DNA of 64,000 bases from Patagioenas fasciata (taxonomy: Eukaryota > Chordata > Aves > Columbiformes > Columbidae), in contig NC_092525.1 in NCBI RefSeq assembly GCF_037038585.1, positions 19,302,867 to 19,366,866 of the forward strand, written 5' to 3'. The notes under the pieces are model-generated. The model was not told where the DNA came from and ran no database searches. It was given only the letters and a program-made list of their open reading frames with translations. Shown here one piece after another: positions 41,890 through 54,742 of this stretch (its first letter is position 1; each line of letters begins with the position of its first letter). The position numbers and the translations under genes were made by a program.

Positions 41890-41912
41890 CTGCTCTGGGA
41901 ATAAGTAGCTTA
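41890..41912 (+). repeat. 23-bp exact direct repeat, copy 1
   Basis: CTGCTCTGGGAATAAGTAGC plus TTA occurs here and again at 43058-43080 with no mismatch. Flanking sequence is unrelated. A chance exact 23-base match within 64 kb is very unlikely. Confidence 0.9.
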
Positions 41913-43057
41913 ATTTCCTATGTGCCAATTCCCTTGCCTCTGACAACCCTATTATTTACAGTGATAATACACACAGGGTTTCCAAACATGTACCTGAGGC
42001 AAAAATGACAGGTCAGTGAGAGATGAGCTGTCTGCTTTAGGCAATGCTTTAACTCCAATAAAAGACACATATTTTTGTTTTAAAATGTCATATTACATTT
42101 TTCTCTACCCTTTTCCTGGATGTGTTTAATTCAATTTGGTGTAATTAAGAAAAAAATCCCAAACAACATGCAAGTTACATGATGCCTTCTGTACACCAGG
42201 TTAATGAAAAACAATGTTTTTACAAGGTTGCCTTCAAAAATTACAAATGGATTTAAAAACTAGCATTTTTTTCTCCCTTCTATTTGCCTTTTCCTTAAAA
42301 GAAAAACACCTTCTCTATGGAATATGGTCTCGTTTTAGCTTGAAAGCACAGATTTACATCTCATCTTCGAGTCTCCGTGGTGCCTCCTGAGCACAGCAAG
42401 GACCAGTTCACAGGACAGATCCAAACCAGCATTTTAGAAATATAAACCTAATGCCAAGCCTCTTGATAAACAATCCTCTCGATCCCTGGGTATATCAGGA
42501 AAGACGGAAAAAGGATAGCACTAACAATAAAAACAAGAGCTGACGTTATTAATAGAAGAGCTATACAAAGCACGCATTAAACGAAGCTCACTTAAACGTG
42601 CCCTTGTTTAATTAGATTTAGTTTAGCCACCTAAAAAAATCCCAGCAGAACTTGTGGTTCCCGCTGGGATCCCACCTGTTTCTGCACAAGTGCTGTCCCG
42701 GACGGCGGGAAATCCCTGGGGCAGGTTTCAAGATTGATTTGCCGCTATGTTTTGGAGGAAATATGGGGTTTTTTTTTTGAGCGAAAAAACAGCTTTTCCC
42801 AAGATTCACCATGCTAAGAAAACACATCAAGCAATACTGCTAAGCATCTAACTTTTTTCCAAACAGCCGGCTTCCAGGCAGGGAGCAGGCCTGTCATTTC
42901 AAGTAGTTTTTCATCCCCTGCACAAAATCTATAAAAAAATCTATACTGTTTTAAGACAAACTTCCCCCCAATATAATAATCTTATATATATATTTTTAAA
43001 AAGCATACATAGATATAGCGTATGTCAGGAAAAGTGTCCCTGTGCTTTTGGCCATCC

Positions 43058-43080
43058 TGCTCTGGGAATAAGTAGCTTAT
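43058..43080 (+). repeat. 23-bp exact direct repeat, copy 2
   Basis: Second copy of the sequence at 41890-41912, in the same orientation about 1.17 kb away. It abuts TATGCATGCAGGA, which is absent from the first copy. Confidence 0.9.
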
Positions 43081-45724
43081 GCATGCAGGATGGGGGAAAA
43101 TTCTCCTCCTTGGAATAGTTTCCTTCCCAGGGAGTACAGGAACCAGACCGGGATCCCAAGGCAGCGGCATTTACTGCGAGCACCTTCGACAGGGGGAGCG
43201 ACGGGGACTATTTCTAAATAAACAAGGCCAGGATCAGCTGAAATTGCTATTCACTGGCAAACAAAAATAAAGAGACAATTCAGAATCAAAGGTGAGTCAA
43301 AGAAAAAATATGTCCAATAAGAGGAGGCAGCCCAGACAATCAGTCAGATGCCAAAACATGTGACAGACCCAGAGGCAACTCCAAAACAACCAAACCAACT
43401 GCCTGTGGAGTCTGCCAAGGAGCCAGATGCTCCTGCTTAAAAATATCTTCCGCTGCCTTGGCATCTGCATTTTCTGCCCGCCGTCAAAAGAGGAGGGAGG
43501 GGAAAACGGGAGAGCGGTGCGGGAGAGCGGTGGGGGGGCAGCAGCTAATAATATTTTTGCCATTTTAATTCTAAGTATTTCTGATTATTCATTTGCAGTT
43601 TGTCATCATGTCACTGGAGAGCAAAATAAAACCCCAGCCTGGCATAGGCTGGGAAAGGAAAAACAGGAGAAGCCATCTATGCAGAAGGTAAAAGATGATA
43701 AGAAAGATCTAATGATTCCGCATTACTCTGGGTAGCAGGTTTCTCTTAGGGTGCTAAAAAGCTCTAAGCTGCTGGAGTTGGTAGTTTAACACCCAAGAAA
43801 GTGCCTGTGTACCCAGACTCAAATCCCAGGCTCAGGATGTTCCAGCTTGCACAGGTCCAGGGTGTCCCTGAGGTGTCCCACACTGTGTGGTGGGGACGAA
43901 CGGGGAACAATTTGCATCGAATAAAAGCATTGCTGCTGTTAATCATAGCAGCAGGTTTTGGTTCACAGAGGCTGCGGCTGCTCAACAGAGACTTAAAACA
44001 CAATTTTGTAACATTAACTTACTGAATGAAGATGTAGATCATTAGTTGGTGTAGCTGTTGATTAAAACCATTAAAGAAAAAATACATTCTAGAAACATTA
44101 GATTATTCAGTAGGTAAAGGTCAAAGAGAAGCATAGTCAAAAAGGAGAAAATTCATGCAATTTCTGTTACAGGAAGAACTGTAATGCAAAAAGTATTATC
44201 ACATTTAATTTGCACTGAAGGTCGTTAGTGTGAAAGTTATCATAGGTGAATACGCATCTTAAGAAATCAAATTGCAAACCAGTTTTGTTTGTGTTTCTTG
44301 ATTCTTTGAGTGAGAACGAGGAATCCCACGTGTGATTTGTCCCTGAAGTGTTTCCGTGGGACGTGTTCCTGACCGCCCCATCCAGCAGAGCTGTGTTTCC
44401 CAAGCCAGCGCTGCTGGAGCAGCAGGTACCCACCAAGGCTCAAAATACAAGGCTCTCTGTTGAAGACTAATTTCACCTGAAAAGTCAGTTTGTTTTTGTA
44501 AGATAGAAACCAGAACTTTATCTTTCTTCTGAGCTGCCCAGGTTGGGTTATTATTCAGGAGGGTTTGGGACACTAAGTGCATCGGGGGCGGCCTCGATCG
44601 ACACACTTCAAAACAAGAAACCTGGTAACTACACGAGAGGCGTATCAGTGACCAACACAGCCTTAGAAACAGCAAACAGCGCCACAGGTCAGGTCGAGCA
44701 GGGCTGGGGTAAAATTGCACCCCAAGCTCTTGTGAAGAACAAAAAGATCCTTTTGTGCTCTTCGACTTATTTTCCCCCTTGGATGCGCGGTGAGGCCGGT
44801 GGAGAGGACAAACACTGGGCTGGCAGCTTCGCTCTTGGTCCCTCAAACAATCCAGCACCTCCGGCACTGCCACCACCTTTAATGCACCGAAGGGCTCAAG
44901 TCCTTGCTGATAATCTATGCTACACCTTGTAAACTAAATTCTGTGTACAGAACTCATTCACAGTAAAATGCAATCACAGTAAATAAATAAGTAACAGGAG
45001 CCAAAACAGCAGCGTGGCGAATCGGCAAGTTTATTTCAAATAAATGGAAAGAACTTGCAGTGACGAGCGTTTTGTGTGAGTCTGGTACTGAGATTGTAGG
45101 AATGTTGCATGTCTACATAAACTGACTGATAGCAAAGGAGTTTCTAGTCCCCCTCACGGCACACACAAATGTCTGTTAAAGACATAAATATTTAAAAACA
45201 ACAGATAGACTAAGAGGGTTAGCTTTCGTTTCATCTCATTTGGCAAGCATTAGATACACCCACCAGAAATCATTTTATTTTGTGTAATTTAATAGCAGAT
45301 CTATTGTAGCATCACAGCTTCTGACATACCGAAACAAATCAATGTGGCCTTTTTTAAGTTCAGAATTAATATAAGGCTGTATTTCAAATGTTAGATGGAA
45401 ATCAATAAAGATTAAACCCTTCCTGTGTTATCCACTTGTTTTCATCCTCTGCTGCAAAGTGTATTTGCCTTCCTGCATGTAATACAGCGACTTTGATCCT
45501 TGTTCAAATATCTCTGATTTTCTACTTCCCTCATGTTTGATCTGGTTCTCAGGTGAGAAATATTGGCAAAACTTGTTAGAATTACACTTGCCAATGGTAG
45601 CATACAGACTAGAAACACTAAATTATAGCAACTGTACTCTGCGTGCCCTTTGGGTTCTTACATATCAGAATAATATTCCCACAGAAATCAATCAGAGATT
45701 TTAATTTATTAAACCTGCTCTCTT

Positions 45725-45742
45725 CCCCCCCCCCCCGCCCCC
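45725..45742. repeat. Poly(C) tract
   Basis: Twelve C, one G, five C. It is the only long C tract in the window and is G-rich on the NFIA coding strand. Confidence 0.9.
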
Positions 45743-46097
45743 TTAAAAAGATAGATGGAGATACAGAGGAAGAAGTGAGATAACATCAAATAAACCACAT
45801 TTAGAATGCTTACGGATGACCTTCACAATATGCGTTTTGCAATTTTGGGTGGATTAGAGGAAACGAATGATGGCTTTGAAATGAGCTTTTGGATAAAGCT
45901 TGGGAAACTCTAATCATTACAAATCCACTACTTAAGAGAACAATTCTGTGTTGCACACTGCAGCTTTAAAGCGTACATGTCTTGTTTTCTTTCCTCCTCT
46001 CAACAAGCTTATTCTGCTTTCACTTATTCTAGTCTTCTTATAGGAGCCCAGTGGCTGTTTTCATTTTCTGCCCTGCCTTTTAATTTAAGGGAGCCTA

Positions 46098-46139
46098 TTT
46101 TATTTTGTTTTGTTTTGGTTTGTTTTGTTTTTTTTTTTT
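46098..46139. repeat. (TTTTG)n-type microsatellite with T tract
   Basis: Imperfect TTTTG units followed by a run of T. Confidence 0.9.
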
Positions 46140-46847
46140 ACCATTGCGTTGCCCTTACGGTGCCTTTTGCATTTAGTTTAGGACTCATAGAGTTAACAGG
46201 CTGGGGAAGAGAGAGGGGAAAAAAAAAGAAACACAAAAAAACCAACCCACTTGCATTAAGCCTGAAGCCTGTCACCTTTTCTTGGCAATTACACTGCTAA
46301 TGGCTGGGTCCCAAGCAAAGTGGCAAAGAATATCTCTTCTCACGTTCCCAACTCGCAGTGCATTCCCAAATACCAGATGGTGTTTTTGGAATCCATTTCA
46401 CTATGTTTGATATGACAATACTTTTGTATAATGTTAAATTATATATAACTATTTCAAATAGCTGATATCAGAACAAGGCAAGAAAAGGAATATTATACGC
46501 AAGGAGGAAAAAAGAGAAACTGAAGAGGACGGTTCTTGTCACCTCCTGTTGCATCTTGTATCTCTCAGATTTTTGTGCAATTTGAACAAAAGAGGAAATA
46601 AAAGTGGTTCAACAGAGCAGCTCTGGCAGTGGCTCTGTAAAGAAATGCTGCCGGTTCCTTCCCAGAATTAGGTGCCCATCTCAGGATGCCTCCCAGCTCT
46701 ACAGGAGGCAAGTGCAAGGTCATAAATAGTGCAGAGAAAACAGGAAAAACGGGGAAAAAAAACTGTAATGAGTAGACAAGTTCCAGCATTTTCTTTATAG
46801 GCTATTCCTTGAAATCTTGGGAAAAACAAAGACGAGAAAATTCAGGA

Positions 46848-46923
46848 GGGATAAACTTGTACATCTCCATTAACCTCAGCGGAGCTCTGCCAGCAGACAG
46901 GAGCTGAGCATTTGGCCCAGAAT
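46848..46923 (+). mobile_element. Relic of an ancient amniote interspersed repeat
   Basis: The run GGATAAACTTGTACATCTCC, ATTAACCTCAGCGGAGCTCT, GCCAGCAGACAGGAGCTGAG and CATTTGGCCCAG matches, with many substitutions, the widespread old repeat phrase CCATTGACTTCAATGGAGCT, then TTTACACCAGCTGAGGATCTGGCCC. It has been in place long enough to lose many CpG and other positions. Confidence 0.55.
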
Positions 46924-47890
46924 ATTTGAGTAACTCAGATCTATGCAGTAAGTCATCTATACATCCGCAGATTGGTTATTTCAATTTTATGTTAATGCTG
47001 ATGGACTTAGAGGAGTTGGAAAATATCCAGTGGACTCAGGCCTGCAGATTTAGCTGTGATACAATTCATCCCGCCTGAAGTGAAGAACAGAAGTAGCTTG
47101 GCCGTTCCTCAGGAGACAACCAGCACTTCAGCTTTAGGAGGGACAAAGGTTTTCCTTTTGTTGGACACACTACAATTTCTTAAGAACAGGAAGAAAGTGC
47201 ACGACCGAGGCAAAAAAGTATTCAAAATAAGCAGTGTCCAGTCACTCTGCCAGAGATGCCACTTCCGTTACCAGAATCCCATCGTGTAAATAGTGGTTAG
47301 CTTAATGATTTCTAAACTGAAGTTGTTTATTTTAACGTAGCCAGAACTTTGTTTTCTTCCATCTCAGTTGCAGCTCAAGGCAAATTTTAACAACCAGCAA
47401 GCTTTCAGGGTAACTGCTTACCAACAAAAACACTTCCCAAGTTTAACTGTAGATGAATATTGGAACTATGAGGACACAACTTCACAAGTAATTTGTCCAG
47501 CTCAACCAGGTTTTTTTCCTGCATATGCCGCAAACCTGTGGTGTATGTAATCCAAGGGAAGGTTTCATTCCTGTGGCTGTGCAACTTACCACATTACTAC
47601 TTACTCTTTACACAAAAAATTACCAATTTTTCTTTTTTTATTACTTACACTGCCAGCCTACGGTAAAGATTATCAACCCCTAAAAGCATCATACAGATCC
47701 AGTGACTACTACATAATTAAAAATAACATGTAGTAGTGATGCAATTTAAGAGTCTTTTCAATGGGCAGAGATGGCCGAATGTATAGCCCATCTTTCTTTG
47801 TCATCCTAGAAACGGGGCCCCATGCGGAGCTGCTGGTTGCTGAGTGATGCTTTGTAGTCTGTACCAGACAGTTGCACAGTACCAGCTGCA

Positions 47891-47905
47891 TTGGCAGGTA
47901 GCCGA
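47891..47905. promoter_or_regulatory. Near-palindromic Nuclear Factor I binding site
   Basis: TTGGC AGGTA GCCGA matches the dimeric NFI consensus TTGGC(N5)GCCAA at nine of ten fixed bases, with exact five-base spacing. Lying inside what is read as an NFI gene intron, it could serve autoregulation. Binding is not shown. Confidence 0.4.
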
Positions 47906-47980
47906 CGTGCAAAGCGATCGCTGCCAAGCTATGCTATACAAAGGCCGCCGTGCCAGAGAGAAAGAGACCTTTGCATGAAG

Positions 47981-47993
47981 TCCCCTTTGACCC
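47981..47993 (-). promoter_or_regulatory. DR1-type nuclear receptor motif
   Basis: On the minus strand GGGTCA A AGGGGA fits the direct-repeat-1 site used by HNF4, RXR or COUP-TF receptors with small deviations. It lies 76 bases from the NFI-like site and beside an octamer-like TTTGCATG. Confidence 0.3.
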
Positions 47994-49030
47994 CAAAGCC
48001 AGCATGGATCCCATATTCATCAATTCCAGACAATTGCATCTTTCATTCCACCACAAACTATGATTAGAAAGGGCCCATTTGTGATAGTGATTGTTAGTTT
48101 ACAGTTCCCAGAGATTGGATTATTTAATCTTTAGTTCTGTTGGCAGCAATATTTTCCCTAACCTTTTGTAATGGCACGTCAGTGATAATCTAACATATGT
48201 ATATCGGGAGGTATACACACAGATACACTCAGGCACCTCCCTTCCCCATCAAACATGGGCAAATAGATAAAGACACAAAGAAAAAGCTGCAGCAGACAAA
48301 ATTCACGTTGTTTGGCTAATACTTTGCTAATGTAAATTTTCAGAATTCAGTCTGGAAAGTGCAGTGCGCTCCACATGCAGCAGTTTCTCAACTTCTGGCC
48401 ACAGAGTTCTGACTTTGCTACAGTTCTTTCTGCTCAAGAGGAAAGCTTTTGCTTTAGAGAATCTAGATATATCAGAGGCATTGTTTTCAGGTAACAGCAG
48501 TTGTAATTGGAGGATTTTTTTTTCCTCAAAAATTTCTACAAATATTGACTGCTTGTAGTATATGCAAAAAGAAGAGGAACATTAAACATGTTTTAAATGG
48601 ACTCATGAGAAACCCACAGATGACAAGCAAAAGCACTGGGGGTGTGGGGGAGATGGTGTGCAGAATAAAAGCAGCAGGGAAGCGTCTGGGCCTGGTTCCC
48701 ACTACTGCTCCTCCGTGTTCAGCTTTGAGATTGTGAGTCCCATTGAAATCTCTGGAAGAGCTCACAAGGTGCATGAGTATATCAGCATCAGCAAGTTTGG
48801 CATCTTAGTAAATGGGTCTTCAATGGCCAAGTGCCCCAGATTCCCCCTAAAGTTCACACAGCACTTCCTTGAGCAATAAAGCAAGCTGCTGACGCAATGA
48901 ACAAGTAGGAAAAGAACATAAGATTTCTGAGAATATAAGTCTTAGGAATGACTTTCCATAGTGTTCAGGAGAAAAAGGGGTAAAACCCCTCCCAGAATCA
49001 AATGAAGAACGAACAACTGCAATTGGAAGC

Positions 49031-49067
49031 CAAAAGAAAAAAAAAAAAGAAAAAGAAAAGAAAAAGG
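49031..49067. repeat. A-rich simple repeat
   Basis: Runs of A broken by single G bases (AAAAG-type units). Confidence 0.9.
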
Positions 49068-50493
49068 ATGGGAGTCTATAAAACTTTAATGAAAATATTT
49101 TTTTGATCTGATCCTTTGGTCTTATCCCAGAGATTTTAGCTGAAGGAAAAGAATCCCTGTACCTGAAGGCTGGCCATGTTGTGCTGCACCTGACTTCTGG
49201 CTCACACACGAGACCGTCTGTTCTTTATTTTCACTCTGTATGAAGCTAATGGAATTTGCAGTTGATTAACCTCAAACCTGAAGTAATGATCCAGCCTGGG
49301 ACTGCAGCTGGCAATGCTGGGGCTATTTGTACTTCTTAACTGAGTAAGACAGCAACAAGTGTAGCGGCACAAAGGTAAAGATCCCAGATAGATGGGTAAA
49401 TGTCAGAGGTGAAATAATGGAGTTGAGAATGTGACCTGAGAGCACACACAGAGTCCCCCTCCCCGTGAAGAGATGGGAGCACCAACTCTTTGAAAAATTA
49501 ATCACAAGATGATATAATAAAAAGTATATGACTACACTTACTCAATGGTATTCTACAGGGGACACTCAAAACCCAAGATTTACCCTTTCTGCACACTGAA
49601 TCTATGCATTAGAAAAAGGTCATCTGATGAAGAACAGCCTCTGTTGAAATGCAGGAGACACAGGGTCCTAAAACTTCTCTACAATCTCTGTTTGTGTGAG
49701 AGAAAGCCAAGTCTTCATTAGATCGGCACCAGAAAATAAAATTCAGAATGACACTGTATTATTTGTATTTATTTATTTGTGCCGATTAATTATTCTGTCT
49801 GAAATACGAAAAACGGCAGCTGAATCGCTGCAGATAAACACCACCAGAAAGCAATTCAAGCATTTTTTTTCTAAATAGATGTGTTTGGTTTTTTTCTTCA
49901 CAATTGTTCAAAGCTTCAATGAACAGCATTACACAAACGTGCACCAAACCCTGGAATTAATTTAGTTTAGCAAGTGCTTCACACATCTTGGTTTACTGAA
50001 CAATGTTACTTTCAAATCATGACAACATTCGTCCTTCCTTGCCTCATGACTAATACAGTGTTATTCAAGCTGCTCCTCTTCAGATCTTTACAAATCTTTT
50101 CTCCAGCTTTACTACCTGATTTTTAATTAAAATTAAATTGAGAAAGTTCCTTCTACTGCTGTAAATCCCACAACCCCAGCCCAGTGACAGGCACCTCTGA
50201 AAAAGGCATTTCAGGGCACTCCTTCCATGGCGTCACTTGGAAGAGAAACCTCTTCAAAGAGTTTGGTAAAATGAGCAGAGAGCTGGGATGAGCTGTGCTT
50301 GAGCTGGAGCTCTTATGCTGCTTATTGGATAAATAAGTCTGAATGTGATGTAATGAAAACAATTTTTCAATCTGAGCAAGATCATTCTTTCCATCCTATA
50401 GAAGACTTGTCAAATTAATGACTACCAACGGACGTTACTAACACTACGTTACTGTCTGTATTTTATTTATATATCGTGCATGTAAATATACAT

Positions 50494-50528
50494 GTGCACA
50501 CGCGCGCACACACACACACTGTGTGTAC
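50494..50528. repeat. (CG/CA)n dinucleotide repeat
   Basis: Alternating purine-pyrimidine sequence, CACACGCGCGCACACACACA then CACTGTGTGTAC, including an inverted CA/TG junction. Such runs can adopt Z-DNA. Confidence 0.85.
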
Positions 50529-53500
50529 TATATGTCAACAACTAATCAAAAATTGTTTGCCCACAAGCATATGTGAAAAATTCATCTAAATAATTGTACA
50601 TTTATTTTTTAATGAAATCCCAGTAATCCACTCAATTTACCAAACCCCTACTTAATATGGAACAGTGGTACGCACAAAGATCTGTGTCTTACACAGCGTG
50701 AGCATACGTACCTCTTCAGGCGTCCTCAGTCAAGTTTTATTATAAGATTATCTTGATTCTGAGATCACTGCTTTAACTTGTGTGCAGGGTGAAGAAGCAT
50801 ATGCTATATGAGTAACCCATAGTATTTGGCTTTAAGGCAAAATAAAAGTCAGCAATAAATAAACAGTAAAAAACAGACTGCTGGTAGATGGAAAGACTTC
50901 ACAGCCAATTACGTGTCTCCTGTCTTTAGCTCCCCAAATTCTGCAAAAGCTTATATTTGTAAGTAACTTTAAAATAGAATAATATAGTACAATTGTAGCA
51001 TCTGTCTTCAGATGATGTTAAAAACCCATTAATTAAGACCTAACACCCTTTTTTGAGGTAAGTTTTATTATTCTACTCCGTAGATGGGGAAGTTGAGACA
51101 TAGAGAAATTAAAGTGATAGATTGGGCAGACCTCTACAGAAACCAAGGGAAAGACGTTGCATATCCGCTTGTAAGAACACATATTTAAGCAGGCACCTGC
51201 ATTTTGCAGGTGCAAACACCTACAGCATACAAATAATAATTCTGCACCATGCTCCTGCAAACCCATCCCAGAGTGTGCACCCAGAAAACTCATTAGAACA
51301 AAGAAATCTGCAAGCATGAACTCATACATGAGAGTGCAGGTGTTCAATCATATCAATGCAAAGCACATGAACAGATGTTTGTATCAAATTGAAATTGTCA
51401 CCGTCCTCAAAACTCTACAGCTCTGTCATTCCACCCATATCAGTCTGTTTATTTCTCATATTCCAGAAGGCCTCATCTCACACTGGTTTTTAGGGTACAG
51501 CTTCCACTCGTTTTGTCTCCAGCCCCCTATCCTATTGAAAGGGAAAAGTAAAAATTCTCAGCCCCTTGATCTTTCTGTTCTTAGGCCTCCAGTCATTCAT
51601 CTTTTGACTACACAAATGTATTTTTTGTTAAGGTTTTGTATTTCCCCCATTGCTATTGTGAAGATCTCATTTTTTACACAGGATTAGTTCCACAACCCTA
51701 GAACAGATCTGGAAAGACTTATATTAGGACAAGCAACAGAAACGTGTCCTGCACTGTTCAAAGATGGGAACAACTGGTTCCATAAGGGCACATGTCTTCC
51801 GAGGTTGACGTGAAACCACAGACTTTGCCAAACGGCATGTGGGAGACACCAGGATGAAGTCTGTGGGTCACCATGCACCATGGAGCATTAGACTTTTCTA
51901 AACCTGGTGCCACAGAGGCAATTTGTCAGCATGGTCTTAGCTCTTTTTTCTTGTTTGCCTTTTCTCAGTTTCCACCAGAGTTAACAACAAAGTCCCCTCA
52001 AATACTCCCTGAAAAATTCTGGAACTGAGCAGATGCCATCAAAAGTGTCTGCACTGCTGATCGCAGGGGACATCTCGTGGAGCTGGCACAGAGCCTGGTT
52101 TTGTTCGGCCACTGCTGTTGTCCTGTGGCTCTTTGGCTTCACGCTATGGAGTTGCCTCAGTGCAGAAGAGTTTGGGCAAATAAGCTACTAATCTGCAATT
52201 CAAACCGTGCCTCTGCGTCTGAAGAGAGGAAAATAAACCCACAATTATTTGTCTGTGCAGCGGTCCAGTTACTGGAGGACCAGACCAGTTGGTAGCCCAT
52301 ATGTTACTAAATTGGATTTTAAGTAACGAAAAGAAACAACTTCAAAGAGAGATTTGGACCAGAGGGAGGAAAAAAAACCCTTGTGATTCATTGTCCCTAC
52401 TCAGGGTTGATCTTTTGGCCACTGCTCTTCGTAATGCCAGAAAACATCTTCTCATATAAAAGTCTGCCCTCCTCCCTCTCTCCTTTACAGTGCCTGCCCT
52501 GAATAGCCACACTTGGGTCTGTCCTTTTCTTTTGGTTCTTTAGACTTTCTCTTTTTGACAAACTTGTATTAGAAATGAGTAAATTCTTGTGGGGAGCCAG
52601 GCCTTCATCAAGGGCTTCCCACCATTTTAGGCCCAAGTCCTCTCCCTACGTGCCCACACACTCCTGTGGAAGGTATTTCACCATTTCTCTGGGGGAGACT
52701 CTTAGAAAACTTCGTCATGAATGAAAATGTGTCCGTAGAAATGTAATAAGGACCTAAAAAAAGGGAACGTAGAGAGACAGACTTCTCTAGAAATTTTTAA
52801 CAACTCTACATAGTGAAAAAGTTGTGTCCTATGAAATCAGGTGAGACAGTTAAAATTTGTAAGAAATTTACTACTTTCTTTAAAATTAAGACTAATTTGG
52901 TTTTGAACATGAGGGAATTCCTTGGGTGTGTTAAATAATGTCTTACGGTACTGTTTCCTTCGTGGAGCATGGCAGACAGAGAGCTGATCTTTTAGGCTTG
53001 ATTTCCTTAGGAAATCAAGATAAAAGAAGAGGAAACAACAAGTCCTAATGCAATGCTTATTATGCATTGCAATTTGTCTAAACTGTAAGTCCTCATTAGC
53101 AGCAGATCATGAGTAAATTTGAGTTTTACTTCTGTTTGCTTGTAATCCTTGAAAACTGGTTCTGTTTGCCTTTCAGCCACTGCCCTAAAAAACTTGTGTT
53201 TAACCTATTCTTCTTAACCTCTTCTTTCAAATAGCATCACAAAAGAAAATTTCTAGTTTTATTTTAATATTATTTTATTACTGGCAAAGAGAAGTGCACA
53301 TGAATATTGTTTCTATTTGTTCCTGAGAGCAAACATATATGCTGACTGAATGAGCAATCAAATGGGACAATTTCTCTCCTTGCTTATTGAACATAAAAGT
53401 TTAATTCAGGTTGCTTTGGAATATTCTTTATAATTCCTTGACATAACCCAATAACCCATAACCCATGTCCACTTTCTTTACTAGGGTAAATGTGACCACT

Positions 53501-53570
53501 TCTGAATATCAGCATATTTCCATGCAGAATCAGGTCCATTTTCTCCAGCATAACTGAATTCTAGATTTAA

Positions 53571-53612
<42 letters not shown>
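53571..53612. repeat. (AT)n microsatellite running into (CA)n
   Basis: About 29 bases of uninterrupted AT alternation (53577-53605) followed by CACACACA. Confidence 0.95.
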
Positions 53613-53613
<1 letters not shown>

Positions 53614-53983
53614 TACAGAAAACCTCCCCTCTAATATACTCACAAACTCACTTGTGGATGTACTCTGTTAGTGACCGTGTACACCTCGTGTCTTTTGAGT
53701 GAGCCATGTTTAAAGCAGAGAGGTTTATTTAGAGCAGTATTTGTGCTCTTAATTTCCACCCTGCTCCTATCGACAACCTCAATCCATGTGTGTGATTCCA
53801 ATCGGATTGTGAAATTAATGTGGCTGTTTGTGTACATCAAGGGCAACCTGCTCTTCTTCGAAAGCAAGGGCATTGCAATTATTGGTAGTAAAAGTCTACA
53901 AGCTTATAGTACCATCTGTACTATCCAACACTTCCACCCATATCTAGTTGTATTGCTAACTTTGCGTTTCACAGCCTTTGGGG

Positions 53984-54002
53984 AAAAAAAAAAAAAAAAA
54001 AA
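53984..54002. repeat. Poly(A) tract
   Basis: Nineteen consecutive A bases. Confidence 0.9.
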
Positions 54003-54724
54003 CACAACACCAAAGAACAACAGATATGCTTATATAGGCAAAATATTTTGAATCTCACTCCATTAGCAACACATCTATTTCATCTGTTCTAATGATTTTT
54101 ATCTTATTGGGAACTACTCTTCAATAATCTACTCTACGGAAAGTCGATCCAGAGATCATCACAATAAATAAAAGTTTTAAAAGCTTTGTGCAAAAGAGTT
54201 ATTGCAGGTTTGTACAGCCCCTGCTCTGAAGGCCCCTCAATCAGAGCTCCTGCTCCTCTGAGATCAGAGGGATTCCTTGGGAGCACGGCAGGACCTCTGC
54301 TCTTTGTGGGTGCATAAAAATATAAGTGTATTGTGTACCTAAAGTGTGTGCAGGTACATGTACAAAGAGCTCCCGCATTTGCAATGAGTTCTGTAATTAT
54401 TACCGCAGCACTTGTGGAAGAGAAGTTCCTAGTGACATTAATGGAAATTAAAAAGATATTATCAATGCAAAACATGCTATTATGAACTAGCATATTTGTC
54501 TGCAAATATCAACAAAGAAATAACTTGATTAATCCTAAAATCATCTTTAAATATTAATCAGTGTCAGTGACCACAGCTGAGGGAGAGGAATAAACTTTGC
54601 TTCTAGCTGCAAAGAGAGTCTTTTCATGCTGGGATTAAAACCAGGGGAACCTTTTGATAAACCAAAAACGTTACCTTTTCCTTTCACTTGAATGTAAGGA
54701 AAGCAAATATTTACTTTCAGATTT

Positions 54725-54742
54725 TTGTTGTTGTTGTTGTTG
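54725..54742. repeat. (TTG)n microsatellite
   Basis: About six TTG units. Confidence 0.9.

Larger units (their letters stand above)
36766..46847. other. Intronic block: no gene recognised
   Basis: Contains the 23-bp direct repeat pair, the poly(C) tract and the TTTTG repeat. The longest open frame of the whole window (205 codons, minus strand, 44259-44876) is here, in locally GC-richer DNA. It shows no domain, signal peptide or splice pattern that I recognise. Confidence 0.5.
47780..48160. promoter_or_regulatory. Candidate intronic enhancer (motif cluster)
   Basis: A stretch of balanced composition with several CpG, holding the NFI-like site, the DR1 motif, TTTGCATG, ACAATTGCAT and TGTTAGTTTACAG. 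It is free of simple repeats and looks like conserved noncoding DNA. Conservation itself cannot be tested here. Confidence 0.25.

Noticed and set aside
44259..44876. Minus-strand open frame of 205 codons, the longest in the window
   Set aside because: No domain, signal peptide or composition bias typical of a protein; overlapped by open frames on both strands in GC-richer DNA where stops are rarer; no splice context. Treated as chance.
45562..45595. Inverted repeat ATTGGCAA and TTGCCAAT resembling split NFI half sites
   Set aside because: The 18-base gap does not fit the five-base spacing of a dimeric NFI site; 8-bp arms are not rare by chance.
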